This document shows positions 47,664 through 55,439 of a DNA stretch of 64,000 nt, in pieces. Under the pieces are notes generated by a model. The model was not told the origin of the DNA, did not search any database, and saw only the letters and a list, made by a program, of their open reading frames with translations. How positions within the stretch are numbered: the first letter of the stretch is position 1; each line of letters begins with the position of its first letter. The stretch covers positions 1,674,001 to 1,738,000 of the forward strand of contig CAWFNY010000001.1 in assembly GCA_963817435.1 (NCBI GenBank), given 5' to 3'. Both the position numbers and the translations under genes were made by a program. The stretch comes from JADJOM01 sp963817435 (GTDB lineage Bacteria > Gemmatimonadota > Gemmatimonadetes > Gemmatimonadales > GWC2-71-9).

Positions 47664-49475
47664 ATGACCGCGCGCACCGACTTCCGGCAGCACCTCCAGG
47701 TGGAGACGCCGGAACATGTCGTTCTGGACTACGAGATCGCCGGGCTCGGCTCGCGGGCGCTGGCCACCATCATCGACACCCTGTTGCTGCTGGTCTGGCT
47801 CCTGGCGGTAGGCATCATCTTCACCACCCAGCTTCACCCGGGCGCCTGGCTCGGTGCGGCGATGACGGTGATCAGCTTCGCCTCGATCTGGGGCTACTTC
47901 ACGTTCTTCGAGGGACTCCGCCGCGGCCAGACGCCGGGCAAGCGGCGCCTGGGAATTAGGGTGGTCCAGGATACCGGCCACGCCGTGACTTTCGGCGCCG
48001 CGGCGCTCCGCAATCTGCTCCGCGTCGCCGACTTCCTGCCCCCGCCCTACCTGCTCGGCGCGCTCTTCGTCGGCCTGCATCCCAGGGGCAAGCGGCTCGG
48101 TGATCTGGTCGCGGGCACCGTCGTCGTGCGGGACCGCCCCGCGGAGGCGCCCGCCAGCGAGCCGTCGCCCTCGACGACCGCGGAGCTGGAAACCACCGGC
48201 GTGCCGGAACTCACCGATGAGGAGTTCCGTTTCCTCCGCGAATACGCTGAACGCGCCGAGAACCTCCCGGCCGAGGTGCGGGCGCGGCTCGCGGGACGCC
48301 TGACCGAGCGCCTGGCCGAGCGATTCCCGAGCCGGGACCCCGATCCCGTCCGGTTCCTCGCCGTGCTCTATCGGGACGAACTCGCCCGCCGCCGTGGGCG
48401 ATTCGGTGGCCGGAGCGCTGGCGGGGAGCGGCGCCAGGAGTCCGGGGGCGGGGTGGCCGAGCGACTCGTGGCGAGAAAATCCAGGCGCTGGGAGGAATTC
48501 CAGGTCCTGGCCGACCGTGCGGCGACGCAGGGCCTCGACAGCTTCGCCGCGGTGGAACTCCCCGACTTCGCGGCGCGCTATCGCGAGATCGCCGCCGACC
48601 TCGCGCGGGCGCGCACCTACCGCGCCCAGCCCCCGGTGCTCGCCAGACTCGAACGGCTGGTCGCCGCCGGGCACAACGCGCTCTACCGGGATGAGCGCCG
48701 CAGTGTCCAGCGGGTCTGGCGCTTCATCGCCGAGGAATGCCCGGCCGGGGTCATCGAGGCTCGACGCACGGTGCTGCTCGGCTTCCTCACCTTCCTGCTT
48801 CCCGGGATCGCCGGCTTCATGCTCCTGCGCGAGCAGCCGGCGCTGGCCGACCAGATTCTGCCGCAGGTCGTGCTCGAGCGGGCAGAGGCCGGGACCGAGC
48901 GACAGCGCATCGGGCGCGGATATTACGAGGCGGATGCGGGCGACCGCCCGATGATGGCTTCATCCATCATGACCAACAACATCAGCGTCGCATTCAACTG
49001 CTTCGCGAGCGGCATCTTCGCCGGCGTCGGCTCGCTGGTGCTGCTTGGGTACAACGGACTCGCGATGGGAGCCATCTCGGGGCACTTCGCCAATCATGGC
49101 CTGCTGGGCTATCTGTGGACGTTCGTGATCGGGCACGGGGTGCTGGAACTCTTCGCGATCTGGGTGTCCGGCGCGGCGGGGTTCCTGCTGGGCAGAGCGC
49201 TGATCGCACCCGGCGATCTGACTCGGGGAGAGGCGCTGGTGATCGCCGGGCGGCTGGCGGCCCGAATGATCGGGGCGGTCGTGCTGCTGCTCGTGGTGGC
49301 CGGGCTGATCGAGGGCTTTGTCTCCGCGAGTACGGAACCGCTCGGCTATCGGGTTGCGGTCAGCGGCGGGAGCCTGATCTTCCTGCTGCTCTACCTGGCG
49401 AACGGGTGGATGTCCCTGGCGAGGCGCCGAGCCGCATCCACGGGGAGTGGGCACACCCCGGCGCCAGCTCACTGA
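47664..49475 (+). CDS. RDD-domain / SpoIIM-domain fusion membrane protein
   Basis: This 603-residue protein has an RDD domain at about 15-150 (EIAGLGSRALATIIDTLLLLVWLL with the R and D residues, and RRGQTPGKRRLGIRVV). A cytoplasmic, charged middle (about 165-370) contains two helical segments. The SpoIIM/DUF95 domain follows (about 370-590), with MTNNISVAFNCFASGIFAGVGSLVLLGYNGLAMGA and HGVLELFAIWVSGAAGFLLGRALI. RDD and SpoIIM are normally separate neighbouring genes in MoxR-DUF58 clusters; here they are one polypeptide. SpoIIM is part of the engulfment machinery in sporulating firmicutes, but in diderms its job is unknown. Confidence 0.88.
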   Translation: MTARTDFRQHLQVETPEHVVLDYEIAGLGSRALATIIDTLLLLVWLLAVGIIFTTQLHPGAWLGAAMTVISFASIWGYFTFFEGLRRGQTPGKRRLGIRVVQDTGHAVTFGAAALRNLLRVADFLPPPYLLGALFVGLHPRGKRLGDLVAGTVVVRDRPAEAPASEPSPSTTAELETTGVPELTDEEFRFLREYAERAENLPAEVRARLAGRLTERLAERFPSRDPDPVRFLAVLYRDELARRRGRFGGRSAGGERRQESGGGVAERLVARKSRRWEEFQVLADRAATQGLDSFAAVELPDFAARYREIAADLARARTYRAQPPVLARLERLVAAGHNALYRDERRSVQRVWRFIAEECPAGVIEARRTVLLGFLTFLLPGIAGFMLLREQPALADQILPQVVLERAEAGTERQRIGRGYYEADAGDRPMMASSIMTNNISVAFNCFASGIFAGVGSLVLLGYNGLAMGAISGHFANHGLLGYLWTFVIGHGVLELFAIWVSGAAGFLLGRALIAPGDLTRGEALVIAGRLAARMIGAVVLLLVVAGLIEGFVSASTEPLGYRVAVSGGSLIFLLLYLANGWMSLARRRAASTGSGHTPAPAH

Positions 49476-49485
49476 CCGATGGCGG

Positions 49486-49671
49486 TCAGGTCTCCCGCAG
49501 AATTCCCCGCATCCGCACCGCCAGCGCTTCGATTTCCCGGAGACTCTGCAGGGTTTCGGGGTCGATCCTGGATTCATTGAGCAGGAGGAGCTGAGTCTCC
49601 GCGAGGAGCGCGGACAGCGGATTCGAAAGGTCGTGGCGCAGCTTGTGGAAGCGGTCGGTTTCAGTCGTCAC
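49486..49671 (-). CDS. Lone HisKA-like (H-box) micro-protein
   Basis: This 61-residue protein starts with GTG 49671. Residues 8-27 (FHKLRHDLSNPLSALLAETQ) match the phosphoacceptor H-box of sensor kinases (H-D/E-L-x-N/T-P-L). The remainder is the second helix of a DHp hairpin (LQSLREIEALAVRMRGILRET). No ATPase domain follows, since the stop codon comes directly after the hairpin. It could be a phosphotransfer or dominant partner for a kinase encoded elsewhere, or a remnant of a longer kinase. It sits between the RDD-SpoIIM stop and the divergent GNAT promoter. Confidence 0.6.
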   Translation of the reverse strand: MTTETDRFHKLRHDLSNPLSALLAETQLLLLNESRIDPETLQSLREIEALAVRMRGILRET

Positions 49672-49724
49672 AGCGGCTTACCTGACGGTAGGGGGAGGGC
49701 CGGCCCAGCGACGGACGCCTGCAA

Positions 49725-49752
49725 TATAAGGTTAGAGTTGAAACTGAGGAGG
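49725..49752 (+). promoter_or_regulatory. TATAAG -10 element and GAGGAGG ribosome-binding site before GNAT gene
   Basis: TATAAG at 49725-49730 would place the transcription start near 49737. The strong GAGGAGG at 49746-49752 is 5 nt from ATG 49758. The -35 region is poor in consensus. This conventional leader contrasts with the leaderless pattern elsewhere in the window. Confidence 0.5.
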
Positions 49753-49757
49753 CCTTC

Positions 49758-50219
49758 ATGCCCGGGTTCGAACGGCGACGGGGCCGGTTTCGGATCTCCA
49801 CCGACCCAGCCGACCTCGATGTCGACGCCATCCACCGCTGGCTTCGCCAGTCGTATTGGGCCGAAGGGATCCCGCGGGCGGTGGTCGCCAGATCGCTGGC
49901 GGGATCGCTCTGCTTCGGCCTCTACGAAGACGACCTTCAGATCGGGCTGGCGCGGGTCATCACCGACCGGGCCACCTTTGCCTATCTCTGCGATGTCTAT
50001 GTCCTGGAGGAGTACCGGGGACGGGGGCTCGGGCGCTGGCTGATGGAATCGGTCATGGCTCATCCCGACCTCGCCGGACTGCGGCGCTTTTCCCTGGTCA
50101 CCCGGGACGCCCACGCCCTCTATGCCCCGCTCGGGTTCACCCCGCTCGCCCAGCCGGACCGCCACATGGAGATCGCGCGCCCCGGGATGTATCGTGAGGC
50201 CGGCGGGAGCTGCGATTAG
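49758..50219 (+). CDS. GNAT-family N-acetyltransferase (YjcF/ArgA-like)
   Basis: This 153-residue protein contains LARVITDRATFAYLCDVYVLEEYRGRGLGRWLMESVM. EYRGRGLGRWLM is the acetyl-CoA-binding R/QxxGxG/A motif of GNAT enzymes, followed by the beta5 strand LVTRDAHALYAPLGF. The family resembles uncharacterised acetyltransferases with a YJR119-type DAHxLYxxxGF ending. Substrate unknown. It has its own promoter and a strong ribosome-binding site and converges with the S2P gene. Confidence 0.85.
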   Translation: MPGFERRRGRFRISTDPADLDVDAIHRWLRQSYWAEGIPRAVVARSLAGSLCFGLYEDDLQIGLARVITDRATFAYLCDVYVLEEYRGRGLGRWLMESVMAHPDLAGLRRFSLVTRDAHALYAPLGFTPLAQPDRHMEIARPGMYREAGGSCD

Positions 50220-50238
50220 GCGCAGGTCGCACCGGCCG

Positions 50239-51369
50239 CTACGGCCCGAACGGCACCGGAACGAAGGTCACCACGAAGACCACCACGCACAGCCAGCCCA
50301 GCACCACTCTCCCGGGCGGCACATGCCGCTCGGGGCACATGACCGAGGGATGGGTCCAGCGCCAGCCGCCCACGACCAGGGTGAGCACCACCCAGACCAG
50401 CCACGGCGTCCAGTGCTGGGAGAGGTAGATCAGCCCGAGCAGCGTGGCGAGTCCGAGCGGCGTCTGCCGTCGGCCGAGCAGGCCGTAGGCGACGTGCCCG
50501 CCGTCGAGCTGGCTGAGGGGGAGCAGGTTGAGTCCTGTGATCAGCGCACCCGCCCAGCCGGCGAAGGCCGGGAGGCTCAGGTGCACTGAGGCAACGCCGG
50601 GCAGAAAATGTTCGCGGAAGGCGGCGGTGAGCAGCGAGTCGCCTAGCGGAGCGATCCGGCTGCCGAAGTAGATGAACGTCGGGGCGTTATGGTACCCCGG
50701 CGGCGAGGGCTGGGAGACGGCATATCCCCACGCCAGGACCGCGAGAACCACCACGAATCCGGCGAGGGGGCCAGCCGCGCCGACGTCGAGCAGCTGGCGC
50801 CGGTCGACCACCGGGGAGCGGAGCTTCAGGAACGCTCCGAGGCTCCCGATCGGTGAAACGATCGGCGGAATGGGGAGGAAGTAGGGTGGCGACGCATCGA
50901 TGGCGTAGCGCCGCGCGGCAAAGTAATGCCCCAGCTCGTGGATCAGCAGGATGCCGAGCAGCGGGAGCGCAAAGGACCAGCCGCTGAGGATGATTTCGGT
51001 CGGCTGGGTCAGAAAATCGGGGAAAAAGCGGAGACAGGCGACGAGGAAACCGATCGCTCCGCTGCTGTCCGGCGGCTCGTAGCGGCTCGCCAGCGTCGCC
51101 CCCGCCGCGAGGGCGCAGACCGCCGTGATCATGAACAGTGCGATGTGCAGCAGCCACTGCTCGCGCCGGGCCGCCACGAGCGGGCGGACCAGGACCAGTT
51201 CGGCGTGGTCCGCTCCGGCCCAGTAGTGGGCATGCGGCCAGGCGCGCAGGGCCTGCCGGAGTGCGGGGGAGGGCCCGCGGTGCTCCGGAGCGACCAGCCC
51301 CTCCACGACCTCGCGCGGGCCGGCGTGAATCACGCGCCAGGCTTCGAAGCAATCAGTCAGTGCGTCCAC
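50239..51369 (-). CDS. Site-2 protease family (M50) intramembrane metalloprotease
   Basis: This 376-residue protein begins at GTG 51369. After an N-terminal soluble part of about 80 residues come several membrane helices. The zinc site is LLIHELGHYFAARRY (HExxH) and the third ligand is in LLPLSQLDGGHVAYGLLG, which replaces NPDG by QLDGG. Both catalytic motifs are therefore present. S2P enzymes cut transmembrane segments of anti-sigma factors or signal peptides. No PDZ domain is evident, placing it with the simpler M50B group. It is divergent from rho. Confidence 0.87.
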   Translation of the reverse strand: MDALTDCFEAWRVIHAGPREVVEGLVAPEHRGPSPALRQALRAWPHAHYWAGADHAELVLVRPLVAARREQWLLHIALFMITAVCALAAGATLASRYEPPDSSGAIGFLVACLRFFPDFLTQPTEIILSGWSFALPLLGILLIHELGHYFAARRYAIDASPPYFLPIPPIVSPIGSLGAFLKLRSPVVDRRQLLDVGAAGPLAGFVVVLAVLAWGYAVSQPSPPGYHNAPTFIYFGSRIAPLGDSLLTAAFREHFLPGVASVHLSLPAFAGWAGALITGLNLLPLSQLDGGHVAYGLLGRRQTPLGLATLLGLIYLSQHWTPWLVWVVLTLVVGGWRWTHPSVMCPERHVPPGRVVLGWLCVVVFVVTFVPVPFGP

Positions 51370-51377
51370 GGATGCCC

Positions 51378-51406
51378 TTGACGATGGGAGGCCTGATTCC
51401 TATACT
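51378..51406 (+). promoter_or_regulatory. Sigma70-type promoter of rho
   Basis: TTGACG (51378-51383), a 17-nt spacer and TATACT (51401-51406) make the best consensus promoter in the window. Transcription would start near 51413, giving a leader of about 185 nt before the rho GTG. The leader contains a direct repeat GAGCGGAGTAC (around 51564 and 51578) just before the start; long leaders are typical where rho regulates its own synthesis. Confidence 0.7.
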
Positions 51407-51596
51407 GAGGCGCTCCCTGTTGGTTCGCGATCTCTCCCGGCAGTCCCATCACCACGATCAGTCATCGCGCGCCGGACACTCCCGGCTGATTATTCAATTC
51501 TGACCCCGATTACAATTGCCCGCCCCTAAGGCCCGCCCGCCGGTAGACCGGCGCCCCACTCCCGAGCGGAGTACGACTGAGCGGAGTACCACACCT

Positions 51597-52844
51597 GTGG
51601 ATATCGCCGAGCTCAAACAGAAATCGGTGGCTGAGCTGCACGCGCTTGCCGAGCAGCTCAACATCACCAACTACTCAGGCCTCCGCAAGCAGGACCTGAT
51701 CTTCCGGATCGAGCAGACATTGCTCGATCAGGACACGGTCATCCGCGGCGAGGGCGTCCTCGAAATCCTGCCCGAAGGCTACGGTTTCCTCCGCAGCCAG
51801 GACTGGAACTACCTGTACGGCCCCGACGACATCTACGTCTCGCCCAGCCAGATCAAGCGGTTCGATCTGCGCACCGGCGACACGGTGATGGGGCAGGTCC
51901 GTCCGCCGAAGGAGGGCGAGCGGTACCTGGCGCTGCTCAAGGTCGAGAGCGTCAACTACGAGGAGCCGGAAAAGACCAAGCACCGGATCGCCTTCGACAA
52001 TCTCAAGCCCCGGTATCCCGACCAGCGGATCCGGCTCGAGCGCGCCTCGGGTGACCTCTCGATGCGGGTGGTGGATCTCCTCTCCCCGATCGGCAAGGGC
52101 CAGCGCGGCCTGATCGTCGCGCCACCGAAGGCGGGCAAGACGATCCTCATGCAGAAGCTCGCCAACGCGATCAGCGAGAATCACCCCGAGTGCGTGCTGA
52201 TCGTGCTGCTCATCGACGAGCGGCCGGAAGAAGTGACCGACATGCAGGAGAACGTGAAGGCGGAGGTCATCTCCTCCACCTTCGACGAGCCGGCCGACCG
52301 CCACGTCCAGGTCGCGGACATGGTGATCGAGAAGGCCAAGCGTCTCGTCGAGCATGGCCGCGACGTCGTCATCCTGCTCGACTCCATCACCCGTCTGGCC
52401 CGCGCCCATAACGTGGTCGTCCCCCACTCCGGCAAGATCCTCTCCGGTGGTGTCGACGCCAACGCACTGCAGAAGCCCAAGCGCTTCTTCGGCGCCGCCC
52501 GCAACATCGAAGGCGGCGGCTCCCTGACCATCATCGCGACCGCGCTGATCGACACCGGCAGCCGCATGGACGAGGTGATCTTCGAGGAGTTCAAGGGCAC
52601 CGGCAACATGGAACTGGTGCTCGACCGGCGCCTCGCCGATCGCCGCATCTATCCCGCGATCGACATCCAGCGGACCAGCACCCGCAAGGAAGAGCTCCTC
52701 ATGGACAAGGACGAGCTCAACCGGGTCTACCTGCTCCGGAATTTCCTCGCCGACATGCCGCCCGTCGAGGCCCTGGAATTCCTGCTCGAGCGGATGAAGC
52801 GCACCAAGAGCAACAAGGAGTTCTTCGCCACCATGGCGCAATGA
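51597..52844 (+). CDS. rho: Transcription termination factor Rho
   Basis: This 415-residue hexameric RNA helicase has an N-terminal helix bundle (VDIAELKQKSVAELHALAEQL), the RNA-binding cold-shock-like domain with GYGFLRS and DDIYVSPSQIKRFDLRTGD, Walker A VAPPKAGKTIL, LIDERPEEVTDM, the Walker B region VVILLDSITRLARAHN, and the Q- and R-loops near RTSTRKEELL. GTG 51597 is preferred because Rho proteins usually begin just before this DIAELK segment. A TTG at 51516 would add 27 Pro/Arg/Thr-rich residues. It is followed after 58 nt by ruvX, with a 30-bp palindrome in between. Confidence 0.95.
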   Translation: MDIAELKQKSVAELHALAEQLNITNYSGLRKQDLIFRIEQTLLDQDTVIRGEGVLEILPEGYGFLRSQDWNYLYGPDDIYVSPSQIKRFDLRTGDTVMGQVRPPKEGERYLALLKVESVNYEEPEKTKHRIAFDNLKPRYPDQRIRLERASGDLSMRVVDLLSPIGKGQRGLIVAPPKAGKTILMQKLANAISENHPECVLIVLLIDERPEEVTDMQENVKAEVISSTFDEPADRHVQVADMVIEKAKRLVEHGRDVVILLDSITRLARAHNVVVPHSGKILSGGVDANALQKPKRFFGAARNIEGGGSLTIIATALIDTGSRMDEVIFEEFKGTGNMELVLDRRLADRRIYPAIDIQRTSTRKEELLMDKDELNRVYLLRNFLADMPPVEALEFLLERMKRTKSNKEFFATMAQ

Positions 52845-52865
52845 TGCTGTGGCGCCGCGAAGCCA

Positions 52866-52895
52866 GTGGGGACCGCGATTAATCGCGGTCCCCAC
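52866..52895. terminator. 30-bp perfect palindrome between rho and ruvX
   Basis: Both arms read GTGGGGACCGCGATT toward the centre and are fully complementary, starting 21 nt after the rho stop. It can form a 13-bp or longer hairpin. No T-run follows, so it may be an RNA-processing or partial termination site, or a member of the palindrome family also seen at 9713 and 54316. It makes an upstream ruvX start at 52849 unlikely. Confidence 0.55.
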
Positions 52896-52902
52896 CGCGA
52901 CT

Positions 52903-53343
52903 ATGATCCCGCACGCCGGCCGCATCATGGCACTCGATTGGGGCGAGGTCCGCTTGGGCCTCGCCCTTTCCGATGAACTCCAGATCCTCGCCTCGCCGCT
53001 GGGTACCCTGGTCCGCCGTCCCGGCAAGCGCTTTCCGATGCCGGCTTTCCTCGAGTACTGCGACCTCCACCATCCCGTCGGCTTCATCGTCGGCCTGCCC
53101 CTCACTCTCGAGGGAGACGAAGGGCCGAGTGCCCTGGCCGCGCGCGAGCTGGCGGCGCTGGTCGGTGCCCGTACCAAGCTCCCCACCGTGCTCATCGATG
53201 AGCGAATGACTACCGCCCGCGCCCACCGGGAGATTCACGCCCAGGGCGGCTCGGCGCGCGGGCGCAGGGAAGAGGTCGATGCCCTCGCCGCGAGCGTCCT
53301 GCTTCAGGGATACCTCGACATGCGGCGCGGAGGGGCAACGTGA
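52903..53343 (+). CDS. ruvX: Holliday-junction resolvase-like / pre-16S rRNA nuclease YqgF
   Basis: This 146-residue RNase H-fold nuclease has the first catalytic aspartate in MALDWGEVRLGLALSDE, the conserved VGLPLTLEGDEGPSA loop, and VLIDERMTTARAHRE with the second acidic residue. The last acid is in REEVDALAASVLLQGYLD. Family members mature 16S rRNA 5' ends. ATG 52903 lies just after the palindrome; ATG 52927 is a possible shorter start. The stop overlaps the mltG GTG (GTGA). Confidence 0.9.
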   Translation: MIPHAGRIMALDWGEVRLGLALSDELQILASPLGTLVRRPGKRFPMPAFLEYCDLHHPVGFIVGLPLTLEGDEGPSALAARELAALVGARTKLPTVLIDERMTTARAHREIHAQGGSARGRREEVDALAASVLLQGYLDMRRGGAT

Positions 53344-54320
53344 GGGCGCGCGCGCCAATAGCCCTCACCATCCTGCTGGCGTGCGGGGCGCCACCCTCGG
53401 GAGGCGCCCCGGTCCGGATCACCATTCCGGCCGGCACTTCCTTTCACGCCGTCACGGATTCCCTCGCCACGCGCGGCCTGATCTCGTCGCGGCTCTGGTT
53501 CCGGCTGCTCGCGCGGGTGCGCGGCGTGGACCGCTCCGTCAAGGCGGGCATCTACGACCTGCCCGGCGGCGCCAGTGCCTGGCAACTGCTCAGCGCGCTC
53601 GAGGCGGGACGAGTTGCGATGGCGCGATTCACCGCGCCGGAAGGCCTGACCCTCCTCGATCTGGCCGACCTGGTCCGCGACCGGCTCGACCTCCCCGCGG
53701 ATCTCTTTCTCGCGGCGGCGCGGGATTCCGCGCTCCGCGCGGAACTGCACGTGAACGCCCCGACCCTCGAGGGTTATCTCCTGCCCCAGACCTACAACCT
53801 GCCGCTGCCGGTCACGGCGGAGGATCTGGTTCGCGCGATGGTCGCGGAATTCGAGCGCCAATGGCGGCCGGAGTGGGACCGGCGGCTGGACTCACTGGGG
53901 ATGACGCGGAACCAGGTGCTGGCGCTCGCGTCGATTGTCGAGGGGGAGGCCCGGCACGCCGAGGAGCGGCCGGTCATCGCCGGCGTGTACAGCAATCGCC
54001 TGCGGCTGGGCATGCCGCTCCAGGCCGATCCGACGGTGCAGTACGCGATCGAACTCGCCACCGGCGAGCGGAAGCAGCGGCTGCGCTTCAAGGACCTCGA
54101 GATTCCGTCGCCGTACAACACCTATCTGCACAGCGGCCTGCCGCCGGGCCCCGTGAACTCGCCCGGTATCAGCAGCATCGAGGCCGCGCTCTATCCCGCC
54201 ACGGTGCCCTGGCTCTACTTCGTCGCGGGAACCGACGGGCATCATGTCTTCAGCCGCACCCTGACGGAGCACAACCGGGCCATCGACTCAGTCCACCGCG
54301 CGCAGCGGAACGCGCGGTAG
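53340..54320 (+). CDS. mltG: Endolytic murein transglycosylase MltG
   Basis: This 326-residue YceG-family enzyme begins at GTG 53340. A short hydrophobic N-terminus MRARAPIALTILLAC may be a lipoprotein signal with lipobox LLAC. A LysM-like first domain follows (IPAGTSFHAVTDSLATRGLIS), then the catalytic domain with LEGYLLPQTYNLP, the catalytic glutamate in LASIVEGEAR, and VYSNRLRLGMPLQADPTVQYAI and YNTYLHSGLPPGPVNSPG. It cleaves nascent glycan strands at the outer face of the inner membrane. Most MltG proteins have a transmembrane anchor; a lipid anchor would be a variant. Confidence 0.93.
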   Translation: MRARAPIALTILLACGAPPSGGAPVRITIPAGTSFHAVTDSLATRGLISSRLWFRLLARVRGVDRSVKAGIYDLPGGASAWQLLSALEAGRVAMARFTAPEGLTLLDLADLVRDRLDLPADLFLAAARDSALRAELHVNAPTLEGYLLPQTYNLPLPVTAEDLVRAMVAEFERQWRPEWDRRLDSLGMTRNQVLALASIVEGEARHAEERPVIAGVYSNRLRLGMPLQADPTVQYAIELATGERKQRLRFKDLEIPSPYNTYLHSGLPPGPVNSPGISSIEAALYPATVPWLYFVAGTDGHHVFSRTLTEHNRAIDSVHRAQRNAR

Positions 54321-54345
54321 GGCCGACCGGCTGGTCGCCCCTACC
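54316..54345. terminator. Near-perfect palindrome at the mltG/thiE junction, copy 2 of the gene-end element
   Basis: The arms GGTAGGG and CCCTACC pair perfectly, and the inner CGACC/GGTCG arms pair around a 4-nt centre with one mismatch between. The core 54320-54341 agrees with the palindrome at 9713-9734 in 20 of 22 positions. It includes the mltG stop codon and lies 20 nt before the convergent thiE stop, so it is a likely bidirectional terminator. Confidence 0.55.
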
Positions 54346-54982
54346 CGCGCCCCTGATCCAGTGCCTGCGCGTAGCGCCGCGCCGCAGCCTCGACATCCGC
54401 CTGGCCCAGAATCCCTGACACGACGGCCACGCCGGCGCCCCCGGCCTTCAGCACGGCGGGCACATCCTCGGGGCGCACCGCGCCGATCGCCACGCACGGG
54501 CGCCCTCCAGCAAGCGCCACGATACGGCGAAACCCCTCGGCCCCGATCGCCACCCCGGCATCGGCCTTGGTGCCCGTCACCCGCCACGGCCCCACGCCCC
54601 AGTAGGCCGCACCCTCGAGATCGCCGCGAGCGACTTCCGCCTCGGCCAGCGTGCCGACCGACACACCGACGATGGCTCCCGCCGGGAGAACCCGCCGCGC
54701 AAGAGGCGCCGGCAGATCCTCGGGACCGAGATGCACACCGCATCCCGCCGCCGCGGCCACATCGGGCCGGTCGTTGACCAACACCGGCACGGCGACGGCC
54801 GCACGCAGTGCCCGTGCGAGCGCGAGGAGCGTCCGCGCGTCGGCTTCCTTGAGGCGCAACTGGATGCAGGTCACCCCGCCCCGCACCGCCCGGCGGGCGA
54901 GGTCCACCACATCTCGCCCCGCCAGGAGCCGATCGTCGGTGACGAGCATGAGGCGAAGGTGTTGAGCTAGATTAGTGTCCAT
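54341..54982 (-). CDS. thiE: Thiamine-phosphate synthase
   Basis: This 213-residue TIM-barrel enzyme has LRLMLVTDDRLLAG as strand 1, GVTCIQLRLKEADAR for pyrimidine and phosphate contacts, VLVNDRPDVAAAAGCGVHLGPEDLP, and the pyrophosphate loop YWGVGPWRVTGTKADAG (GPxxxTxTK-like). The C-terminal VAIGAVRPEDVPAVLKAGGAGVAVVSGI is also typical. It joins HMP-pyrophosphate and thiazole phosphate. ATG 54982 keeps strand 1 complete but overlaps the divergent aroH start; ATG 54949 is the alternative and leaves a 31-nt gap. No other thiamine gene is adjacent. Confidence 0.9.
   Translation of the reverse strand: MDTNLAQHLRLMLVTDDRLLAGRDVVDLARRAVRGGVTCIQLRLKEADARTLLALARALRAAVAVPVLVNDRPDVAAAAGCGVHLGPEDLPAPLARRVLPAGAIVGVSVGTLAEAEVARGDLEGAAYWGVGPWRVTGTKADAGVAIGAEGFRRIVALAGGRPCVAIGAVRPEDVPAVLKAGGAGVAVVSGILGQADVEAAARRYAQALDQGRG
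54968..54973 (+). promoter_or_regulatory. -10-like TAGATT before aroH (leaderless candidate)
   Basis: TAGATT ends 7 nt before the aroH ATG at 54981. The intervening bases have no ribosome-binding site, so a transcript would start within a base or two of the ATG. Confidence 0.35.
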
Positions 54983-55379
54983 GAGCGACCAGAACCCCAT
55001 CCGGTTGCAGGGCATCCGCGGCGCGACCACCGTGGAATCAAACGACGCACAGCAGATCCTTGAAGCGACCGACGAATTGCTGCGCAACCTCATCGCGGCC
55101 AATGACCTCACCCCCGACGACGTGGTCAGCGGCCTGTTCACGATGACCGGCGACCTCAACGCGGCCTTCCCCGCTCGGGCGGCCGAGGTATACGGCTGGA
55201 ATATCGTGGCCCTGCTCCATTCGACTGAGGTGCCGGTGCCCGGCTCGCTTCCGCGATGCATCCGGCTGCTGGTGCACGCCTACACTCGGCGCACCCGTGA
55301 GGAGATCCGCCACGTCTATCTGCGCGGAGCCGCCGTCCTTCGCCCCGACCGGGCCAAGGGCCGGCAGCCTGGCGATTAG
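54981..55379 (+). CDS. aroH: Chorismate mutase, AroH type
   Basis: This 132-residue trimeric AroH-class mutase has the conserved IRGATTVESND (with the active-site arginine), DVVSGLFTMTGDLNAAFPA, EVPVPGSLPRCIRLLVHAYT with the second active-site arginine, and the C-terminal HVYLRGAAVLRPD. It converts chorismate to prephenate in the cytoplasm for phenylalanine and tyrosine. A GTG at 54975 is a possible earlier start. It is divergent from thiE with practically no intergenic space. Confidence 0.93.
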   Translation: MSDQNPIRLQGIRGATTVESNDAQQILEATDELLRNLIAANDLTPDDVVSGLFTMTGDLNAAFPARAAEVYGWNIVALLHSTEVPVPGSLPRCIRLLVHAYTRRTREEIRHVYLRGAAVLRPDRAKGRQPGD

Positions 55380-55386
55380 GCAGCTG

Positions 55387-55414
55387 GACGGTTGGCACCA
55401 GCCGCCTAACCGTC
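55387..55414 (+). terminator. Weak hairpin after aroH
   Basis: GACGGTT and AACCGTC form a 7-bp stem around a 14-nt loop 8 nt after the aroH stop, without a T-tract. It may weaken read-through into the methyltransferase gene. Confidence 0.3.
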
Positions 55415-55439
55415 TATCCGCCTGATCGCCCAACCACAC

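Noticed and set aside
51565..51589. Short tandem repeat GAGCGGAGTAC as an origin or attachment site
   Set aside because: Only two copies, inside the rho leader or possible N-terminal extension, with no iteron spacing or integrase gene nearby.
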